Translations under genes and position numbers: made by a program
Notes under the pieces: model-generated
What the model was told of the DNA's origin: nothing
Database searches by the model: none
The model's input: the letters and a program-made list of their open reading frames with translations, nothing else
Assembly (NCBI GenBank): GCA_934248055.1
Contig: CAKQKI010000013.1
Location: forward strand, 1 to 45,352
Source of the DNA: an uncultured Clostridia bacterium
GTDB taxonomy: Bacteria; Bacillota; Clostridia; Christensenellales; Borkfalkiaceae
Length of the DNA: 45,352 nucleotides
Direction of reading: 5' to 3'
Shown here: positions 39,260 to 45,352 of the stretch, one piece after another
How the letters are laid out: each line of letters starts with the position of its first letter
Position numbering within the stretch: the stretch's first letter is position 1

Positions 39260-41278
39260 ATGAAAAAGACAATAAGTTTATTTATATCGGTTATGTTAAT
39301 ATTTTTCGGATCGTTCGGTTGCAATCGCGGCAACACGACCGACCCGGATAAATCTAACAACGACCCCATTGCAAATGTGGTAAATACGAACATAGTTTTT
39401 GCGGAAAACGGGCGTAGCGAATACGTAATAGTTATACCGCAAGACGCGGACGATTGCACAAAGTATTCCGCCGATTTACTAAGAGACTACGTTTTAAAAA
39501 GCACGGGGGCAAATTTGCCCGTTCAAACGGATGAGGGAAAAACTTTTTCTGAAAGCGAAAAAGTAATTTCTCTCGGTAACACGTCGTTAAAAAAAACCGC
39601 AGGGATAAACGTTACCAAAGATGAAGTAAATATCGACGGTTATAAGATGACGAGAAAAGGTAATACGCTGTTTATCGCAGGTAATATTTCTCGCGGGACG
39701 ATGTACGGTGTTTACGACTTTTTAAAACTAATATGCGGGTATGAAACTTACGCCGTTGATACTGTTTACTATAATACGGTAACAAAGGCGTATCTTCCCG
39801 ATGCAAATATAACGGTTAAACCGTCTTTTATAGGGCGCGCTTTTGACGGCGGAACGATTTCGTCAACGGCGGCGGGTTTGGCGGCGTTAAGACTTCGTTC
39901 TTTCCGTCCAAGTTCTATGTACGGTGAAAACGGATACGTTACGGAGGACTGGATGGGTCTTTCCGTACACGCAACCGGTTCGTATATAAACGTTGGCAAA
40001 AAAAATGCGTCATACATTACGCCCGACAACCCTTCCGGGTGGACGCCCGACAGTAACGCCTATCTTCACCCGCGTTGGTTTACACATAAAGGCAACACCG
40101 TTACCGACAGGCAACTGTGCTGGACTAACGAGGAGGTTTTGGAAGAGTTAGTCAGACTTATTCAGAAAAATATACTCGACCACCCCGGCGGAACTTGGAT
40201 AAACGTTGATGAAAACGATATGTGTTCTTTTTGCAAATGCGACGAAGATAAAGACCGTGAATTAAGTTGGTGCGGTATGACCTGTAAAGAATCCGCCGAC
40301 AAATATACCGTAAGTGGAAGTCAGGTCAGATGGCTTAATGAAATTATTCGTCGAGTAGAAGAGTGGAGAAAGGTGACTTGTCCCGAACACGAAGTAAAAT
40401 ACGTGTGTATGGCTTATACAAGGGGTGAAACGCTACCGTCGCCTACCGTATACAATTCTTCAACGAAAACGTATAAAGCAACGGATACTTCTTGTGTTCC
40501 GGACGAAAAATTATATATTAGATGGACGCCGCTTATGAGTTGTTTTTATCACGAAATAACGGACGAAACCTGTTCCGTCAATAAGCAGTTTGCAACGGCA
40601 ATAAAAGGGTGGAGCGCGATTACCAACCGTTTTACCATTTATGATTATAAAGCAAATTACTCTAATTATTTGCCTTTTTACAATAATTTAAACGCCGTGC
40701 AAAAAAATATGAAATACTATAACTCGATCGGCGTAACGGATTATTTCACACAGGGGGCAACGGGCGCAACCGTTACGTCGCTTTGTGATTTACAATATTA
40801 CATTTATGCAAAACTATGCTGGAACGTAGACTATAATCTCGAAAACGTCGTTAACGACTTTATGGATAAATTTTACGGTGCAGGCGCGCCTTATATGAAA
40901 GAGTATCTTACGCTTATAAGAACGCATCTTGCGGGGATTAAAGGCTATCACCAGACGAACTACGATTCTTCTGCAAGCGATAAAAGTAAATGGCCGTTAG
41001 GCATCGTCGAAAAATGCCTGGCTCTTTTTGACCGGGCAACCGATGCCGTAAACGAAGCGTACGGAGAAGCCGTTGCAAGCAAATATGCAAGACATATATT
41101 AAAAGAAAGCGTTTGTATCAGATATATATATTTAAAAAATTATACGGGTTACGGCAAGTCCAAGTCTACACTCGAGTATAAAAATGCCGTGGCGGCATTT
41201 AAAAAAGATTGTGATTTGCTTAAAGTTTCGGCAGATTCCGAAAGCAGCAGCATAACGACCTTTTTGAATTCTTTGTAA
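39260..41278 (+). CDS. DUF4838-type lipoprotein, putative glycoside hydrolase
   Basis: 672 aa. The N terminus is lipoprotein-like (LFISVMLIFFGSFGC, Cys21, with a somewhat atypical lipobox). Residues about 45-165 match the alpha-glucuronidase-like N-terminal domain (YVIVIPQDADDCTKYSADLLRDYV, GNTLFIAGNISRGTMYGVYDFL). The DUF4838 region follows with HPRWF, LCWTNEEVLEELV, WINVDENDMCSFCKC and ITNRFTIYDYKANYSNYLPF. DUF4838 proteins resemble TIM-barrel hydrolases and often sit in polysaccharide loci; their substrates are mostly unknown. As a surface lipoprotein it probably makes the first cuts or trims the glycan. Confidence 0.8.
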   Translation: MKKTISLFISVMLIFFGSFGCNRGNTTDPDKSNNDPIANVVNTNIVFAENGRSEYVIVIPQDADDCTKYSADLLRDYVLKSTGANLPVQTDEGKTFSESEKVISLGNTSLKKTAGINVTKDEVNIDGYKMTRKGNTLFIAGNISRGTMYGVYDFLKLICGYETYAVDTVYYNTVTKAYLPDANITVKPSFIGRAFDGGTISSTAAGLAALRLRSFRPSSMYGENGYVTEDWMGLSVHATGSYINVGKKNASYITPDNPSGWTPDSNAYLHPRWFTHKGNTVTDRQLCWTNEEVLEELVRLIQKNILDHPGGTWINVDENDMCSFCKCDEDKDRELSWCGMTCKESADKYTVSGSQVRWLNEIIRRVEEWRKVTCPEHEVKYVCMAYTRGETLPSPTVYNSSTKTYKATDTSCVPDEKLYIRWTPLMSCFYHEITDETCSVNKQFATAIKGWSAITNRFTIYDYKANYSNYLPFYNNLNAVQKNMKYYNSIGVTDYFTQGATGATVTSLCDLQYYIYAKLCWNVDYNLENVVNDFMDKFYGAGAPYMKEYLTLIRTHLAGIKGYHQTNYDSSASDKSKWPLGIVEKCLALFDRATDAVNEAYGEAVASKYARHILKESVCIRYIYLKNYTGYGKSKSTLEYKNAVAAFKKDCDLLKVSADSESSSITTFLNSL

Positions 41279-41317
41279 GCGTATTAAAAATATAAATTCT
41301 AATGGAGAACTATACTT

Positions 41318-42508
41318 ATGGATTTTAAATTTAGCGGATGGAACTATCAAAGATTAGGAAGTTACGGCGTAGAAAAACTTGTAAAAGACAGCGTGGATTT
41401 AGGGTTAAACCTACCCGTTACTTTACGATATGAAACAGGCGACGATAAAGCCGAAATGATTAAACTTTTGGATGAATGCGAAAAAAACGGTTTACGGGTT
41501 TTACTTGATGACGGCAGGGCTAACTATCCCAAACTTTTCAGGCAATCGCCGGATGAGTTTAAGGCAAACGTTATGCAGGCTGTCAAAGATTTCGGAAGCC
41601 ACCCCGCCGTATACGGTTTTCATATCGGGGACGAGCCTTACGGCGTAAACGGGATAAACAATAACCCGTGGGAAAAAGCGGCAACGGCGATTAAAATTTG
41701 TAACGAGTGCGCGCCGAATCTTAACAATTTTATAAATTTGCTACCGTTTTGGCACGACGACGGAGATGAAAACAATGATTTGTTTTACGAAGCGACCGGC
41801 GCCAGAACACCCGAGGAATATTCCGAAGTAGTTAAAAATTTCGTAGCGGAAACCGGTATTAAATACATAGGGTACGATTGTTACAGTGTTTTATGTTATT
41901 TTGAAAAGGAGCGTTACAAAAACGTCTTTTTTACAAACTACCGTATATTTGAAAATGCCTTAAAAGGCACTCAAACGAAGTTGTATGTTTCATTGTTGTC
42001 GGCGGGACATATGTCGTTAAGAGTTCCTACACAGGATGATTTCAGGTATCAAATATCGACGGCTGTGGCTTCGGGCGCGTCGGGCATACTTTGGTTTTCG
42101 TTGTATCAGCGTTGTTGGGACTATTCATTTAGGGGTTATCCGATAAATATGTGGGGCGAGAGAACGCAAACGTTTCAAGCGTTATCGGAAGAATGCCGAA
42201 CGTTTTTGCAAGTATTTGCACCGCAATTTAAAGATTACGAGTACGTTTGGTCAAAACACGTAGGGAAAACTTACGGCGGGTTTGAAACTTTTACCGAAGA
42301 CGATTTTTTTGCTTCGGTAAAAACCGTAATCGGCGATTCGCCGTTAATAGTAACGAGATTTGAAAATTCAAAAGGTGAAGCGCTATATACCGTAACGAAC
42401 AACGATTTTGAAAAACCTGCTTTAGTGCGTGTAGAAATCAAAAGAGAAAACGGCGTAAGACCGTGGTCGGTCTGGCTTGCGCCCGGGCAACTTATTACGC
42501 TTAAATAA
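41318..42508 (+). CDS. cytoplasmic TIM-barrel glycoside hydrolase-like protein
   Basis: 396 aa, no signal peptide. Barrel strands can be followed (NLPVTLRYE, GLRVLLDD, VYGFHIGDEP, YIGYDCYSV, GTQTKLYVSLL, GASGILWFSLYQ). E106 in HIGDEP is placed like the acid/base Glu of clan A hydrolases (GH5, GH42 and relatives). A C-terminal beta domain of about 80 residues ends in VWLAPGQLITLK. The exact family is not recognised. It has a GGAGAA ribosome site and should act on imported oligosaccharides. Confidence 0.65.
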   Translation: MDFKFSGWNYQRLGSYGVEKLVKDSVDLGLNLPVTLRYETGDDKAEMIKLLDECEKNGLRVLLDDGRANYPKLFRQSPDEFKANVMQAVKDFGSHPAVYGFHIGDEPYGVNGINNNPWEKAATAIKICNECAPNLNNFINLLPFWHDDGDENNDLFYEATGARTPEEYSEVVKNFVAETGIKYIGYDCYSVLCYFEKERYKNVFFTNYRIFENALKGTQTKLYVSLLSAGHMSLRVPTQDDFRYQISTAVASGASGILWFSLYQRCWDYSFRGYPINMWGERTQTFQALSEECRTFLQVFAPQFKDYEYVWSKHVGKTYGGFETFTEDDFFASVKTVIGDSPLIVTRFENSKGEALYTVTNNDFEKPALVRVEIKRENGVRPWSVWLAPGQLITLK

Positions 42509-42524
42509 ATTTGCTTGAATATTT

Positions 42525-44150
42525 ATGAGTATACAAATTAAGAATTTTTCTTTTATATATAAAATCATAGACGGAAAATTGCCTAAAAAAGAACTTCGCT
42601 CCGATGTAAAATTATCCGACGAAACTTACTTTTATCAAGCGGTTATTAAGCCTGACGAAGAATTAAAAAATGTTAAAATAAATATTGTTTCCGAATTAAA
42701 AGAGTACGTAAAGATATATCGCGTAAAAAACGTTTTTGCAAATAAAGAACTCGGTTGGCTTGCGGACGATTACGTTATTAAAAGCAAAAAAAGCGAATAT
42801 CCCGAACTGCTTTTGCCTGCGGAAGAAATTTCGGTGAGAAAAGGAGAGGTTGCGACTTTTCTCATTTGTATTTACGGTAAACAAAACGCCGGAGTTTATG
42901 ATATCGTTGCAGAGTTTTTATCAAGCAAACGGATGCTCGGTAAAACGACTTTAACCTTAAAAATTTTAAGCGAAAGTTTACCCGATACCGATTTTTTCGT
43001 TACGCATTGGCTTTATCCCGATTGTATTGCGGAACAACACGGCGTAAAACCGTTCGACGACGAATTTTACGCTATACTGAAAAACTATCTTAACGAGTAT
43101 GTTTTTATGGGGAACGACACGCTTTTGCTTCCTTCATTAACACCCGCACTTGACACCGAAGTCGGTAAAGAGCGGATGACGACTCAACTTGTAAAAATAG
43201 CAGTAAACGACGGGCAATACTCTTTCGATTTTTCTGAGACGGATAAATATATATCCGTCGCTCTCGCTGCGGGAATTAAAAATTTTGAATTATCGCATCT
43301 TTTCACACAGTGGGGTGCGGAGTTTTGCCCTAAAATAGTTGCAACGGAAAACGGTGAGGAAAAGAAAATTTTCGGCTGGAACGATAAAAGTAACGGAGAT
43401 AGATACACGAATTTTTTAAAAGCGTTTTTACCCGCGGTTGCGAAATTTTTTAGAGATAAAGGTCTTGAAAAAAACGTATTCGTTCATTTGTCCGATGAGC
43501 CGAACGAAAAGCATATCGACTTATATTCCGAGCATTACGCGCTTGTAAAAATATTGATGCCGGAGTTTATTACTCTCGATGCAATGAGTTCGTATGATTT
43601 TTATGAAAAAAAGGTTGTGGATTTACCCGTAGTGAGTATATCGCACGCTCGTCCGTTTATCAGAAACGGTATAAAACACGCAGTATATTATTGCAATTGC
43701 GAGTGCCAAAACTACGAAACTAATCGTTTTCTCGCGATGTCTGCATTAAGGTGCAGGGTACTCGGTTTTGCGTCGTATTATTGCGGTGCGGCGGGTTTTT
43801 TACACTGGGGCTTTAATTTTTACCATACAGGATATTCAAAAAAGATAATCGACCCGTTCAAGGATAATTCCGCAGGCGGATATTTCCCGAGCGGAGACAG
43901 TTTTTTGGTTTATCCCGATATAAAAGGCGGCGGGTGTTTTAAAACTTTAAGGCTATGCTATTTATTGTCTGCTATGCAGGATAGGCGCGTTTGTATTCTT
44001 GCCGAAAGATTGTGCGGAAAAAATTTCGTAAAAAAATTGCTTGCAAAATACGGGTTTTGCGGTTATAATATTTATCCCCACTCCGAAGAATTTTTTGAAA
44101 AATTACGGAAGGATATTTATAAATACGTTGAAAGGAAAATTGAAAAATGA
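42525..44150 (+). CDS. DUF4091 domain protein, putative glycoside hydrolase
   Basis: 541 aa, no signal peptide. An N-terminal beta domain (about 1-155) is followed by a TIM-barrel-like region with VFVHLSDEPNEKH (E325 as candidate catalytic residue). The C-terminal DUF4091 signature follows: AAGFLHWGFNFYH, IDPFKD, GYFPSGDSFLVYPD, LRLCYLLSAMQD. DUF4091 proteins are found in carbohydrate loci and are thought to be glycosidases. The stop overlaps the next start by 4 nt (ATGA), so it is coupled with the esterase. Confidence 0.8.
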   Translation: MSIQIKNFSFIYKIIDGKLPKKELRSDVKLSDETYFYQAVIKPDEELKNVKINIVSELKEYVKIYRVKNVFANKELGWLADDYVIKSKKSEYPELLLPAEEISVRKGEVATFLICIYGKQNAGVYDIVAEFLSSKRMLGKTTLTLKILSESLPDTDFFVTHWLYPDCIAEQHGVKPFDDEFYAILKNYLNEYVFMGNDTLLLPSLTPALDTEVGKERMTTQLVKIAVNDGQYSFDFSETDKYISVALAAGIKNFELSHLFTQWGAEFCPKIVATENGEEKKIFGWNDKSNGDRYTNFLKAFLPAVAKFFRDKGLEKNVFVHLSDEPNEKHIDLYSEHYALVKILMPEFITLDAMSSYDFYEKKVVDLPVVSISHARPFIRNGIKHAVYYCNCECQNYETNRFLAMSALRCRVLGFASYYCGAAGFLHWGFNFYHTGYSKKIIDPFKDNSAGGYFPSGDSFLVYPDIKGGGCFKTLRLCYLLSAMQDRRVCILAERLCGKNFVKKLLAKYGFCGYNIYPHSEEFFEKLRKDIYKYVERKIEK

Positions 44151-45001
44151 AGGTTTTTACTGTTGATTTATACGATTATTTCAACTTGCCTAAAGTCGAA
44201 TTTACAAAAGGCGTTTTAACTTGTTACGTTAAAGACAGGTCAAAAGAAATTTGTGAAAAAAGAAAATCACCCGCAATGCTCGTACTTCCGGGCGGCGGAT
44301 ACTGGTTTACGAGCGACAGAGAGGCAGAACCGGTTGCACTCGCTTATTTGTCAAGCGGGTTTAACTCGTTCGTTTTAAGGTATTCTTGCGGTCCGCTGTC
44401 GCACCCTACGCAACTGCGTGAGGCGGCTATGGCGATTATATACATCAGAGAAAATGCCGAATCGTTAGGAGTTAATCCCGAAAAAGTTTCAGCAGTCGGG
44501 TTTTCCGCAGGCGGACATCTTTGCGCAATGCTTGCCACGCTATATAATAACGACTGCCTGGATATTTTCGGTCAGCGTAAAAACCTTATCCGTCCCGATG
44601 CCGTAGTTCTCGGATACCCTGTTATAAGTAGTTTTGAAAAAACGCACGAAGGAACTTTTAATATCGTTTCCGGCGGGGACGACAAGTTAAGAAAATATTT
44701 ATCTACCGAAAAAAGAGTTACAAAAGACAGCGTCCCCGCGTTTATTTTTGCAACGAGTGAAGACGACGCGGTACCCGTAATAAACAGTATCAAACTTGCG
44801 GAGGCGTATTACCGCTGCGGCGTGCCGTTTTCGTTACATATTTACGAAAAGGGGTGCCACGGTCTTTCGCTCGGCACGTACGAGTGCGATAACGTTAACA
44901 GAGATGATTATGATAAACGTTCGACGGACTATAAGGGTTGGCATACGCTTTCCGTTAACTGGCTTAAAGACCGCGGGTTTTTACCCGTAGATTTAAAATA
45001 A
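44147..45001 (+). CDS. alpha/beta-hydrolase, carbohydrate esterase-like
   Basis: 284 aa, cytoplasmic. The oxyanion motif is LPGGGYWFTS (about 47-56), nucleophile S120 in GFSAGGH, acid D207 in SEDDAVP and base H238 in KGCHGLS. This is the arrangement of acetyl-xylan-esterase-like and BD-FAE-type carbohydrate esterases, which remove acyl groups from sugars. It starts inside the end of the DUF4091 gene, so both are made together. The likely role is deacylation of imported oligosaccharides. Confidence 0.85.
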   Translation: MKVFTVDLYDYFNLPKVEFTKGVLTCYVKDRSKEICEKRKSPAMLVLPGGGYWFTSDREAEPVALAYLSSGFNSFVLRYSCGPLSHPTQLREAAMAIIYIRENAESLGVNPEKVSAVGFSAGGHLCAMLATLYNNDCLDIFGQRKNLIRPDAVVLGYPVISSFEKTHEGTFNIVSGGDDKLRKYLSTEKRVTKDSVPAFIFATSEDDAVPVINSIKLAEAYYRCGVPFSLHIYEKGCHGLSLGTYECDNVNRDDYDKRSTDYKGWHTLSVNWLKDRGFLPVDLK

Positions 45002-45038
45002 AATTTTTATTACGATAATAATCACAGGAGAATTGAAT

Positions 45039-45352
45039 ATGGAAAAGAAATACAGTGTAGCGATAATAGGCTGCGGTTCAAGAGGAAGAGACGCATACGG
45101 TAGACTGTTCGTGTCGAGAAAAGAGCAATGGGAAGTAGTGGCGATATGCGACGTAAACGAAGTAAACCTGAATAACGCAAAAGAGATGTTCGGGTTAAAT
45201 GGAGAAGCGTGCTATAAAGACGAAAAAGAATTTTTCGAAGCAAAGCGCGCAGACCTGCTCGTTATTGCAACGCAGGATAAAGACCACGTAAGGATGGCAA
45301 AACAGGGGTTGCTGCTCGGGTACGATATATTGCTCGAAAAACCCATATCCAA
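45039..45352 (+). CDS. Gfo/Idh/MocA-family oxidoreductase, 3' end beyond the window
   Basis: The first 104 codons are visible. Residues 5-35 show the Rossmann NAD(P)-binding start (VAIIGCGSRG, then VVAICDVN), and about residue 98 has the conserved LLEKPIS motif in which the lysine binds cofactor and substrate. Members oxidise or epimerise sugars and sugar acids. A CAGGAG site precedes the ATG. It continues the glycan locus and could open or oxidise a released monosaccharide. Confidence 0.88.
   Translation, partial: MEKKYSVAIIGCGSRGRDAYGRLFVSRKEQWEVVAICDVNEVNLNNAKEMFGLNGEACYKDEKEFFEAKRADLLVIATQDKDHVRMAKQGLLLGYDILLEKPIS

Overview
The window looks like a chromosomal contig of an uncultured, moderately low-GC Bacillota (Clostridia-type) bacterium. 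The signs are a RuvX-DUF1292 gene pair, a YhaO/YhaN-like nuclease-ATPase pair, classic TTGACA/TATAAT promoters, G-rich Shine-Dalgarno sequences, and a Gram-positive glycan-uptake locus made of AraC regulator, lipoprotein binding protein, two permeases and no SusC/SusD. The placement is inferred from gene content; no species can be named.

Bases 1-8511 are ordinary chromosome. They hold a zinc-ribbon membrane protein, an SbcD-like phosphoesterase overlapping a YhaN-like ATPase, a hypothetical gene, a coiled-coil DNA-binding protein, a cysteine desulfurase, a YtxH-like peptide, ruvX and a DUF1292 gene, followed by tRNA-Ser(GGA). Three of these genes have a TAAAAT -10 box exactly 6 nt before the ATG and therefore look leaderless.

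Bases 8576-21185 are a 12.6 kb integrative element inserted in the 3' end of tRNA-Ser. A perfect 26 bp repeat of the tRNA end marks both borders. The element carries a tyrosine integrase next to attL, an XRE repressor, a DUF3846-like protein, three exported proteins (438, 150 and 992 aa; the last has a signal peptide and a C-terminal membrane anchor), a polytopic membrane ATPase with Zot-like P-loop features, two winged-helix-like proteins, and a second control module of small genes with its own XRE regulator. No relaxase, type IV secretion system, terminase, capsid or tail gene is visible. A secreted surface protein with a C-terminal anchor followed directly by a Zot-like membrane ATPase suggests a filamentous-virus-like (inovirus-like) element. 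No small helical coat protein and no HUH replication protein could be found, so this could also be a new kind of element. Several strongly folded noncoding blocks are candidates for origin or packaging sites. This element is the best candidate for an undescribed system.

Bases 21186-45352 are a carbohydrate-use locus. An AraC regulator is divergent from a 23 kb gene series on the plus strand: a 1392 aa secreted protein with InlB-type repeats, a 42 aa KP-motif peptide, a strong terminator, a 58 aa membrane peptide, a 1805 aa secreted multi-module protein, a lipoprotein binding protein, two ABC permeases, a 934 aa secreted protein, a DUF4838-type lipoprotein, a TIM-barrel hydrolase, a DUF4091 protein, an alpha/beta-hydrolase esterase and the start of a Gfo/Idh/MocA oxidoreductase. 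The giant secreted proteins share a repeated module with an ARFDG-like motif and probably bind the glycan outside the cell. The ABC system imports the products and the cytoplasmic enzymes finish degradation. The glycan itself cannot be named from the sequence.
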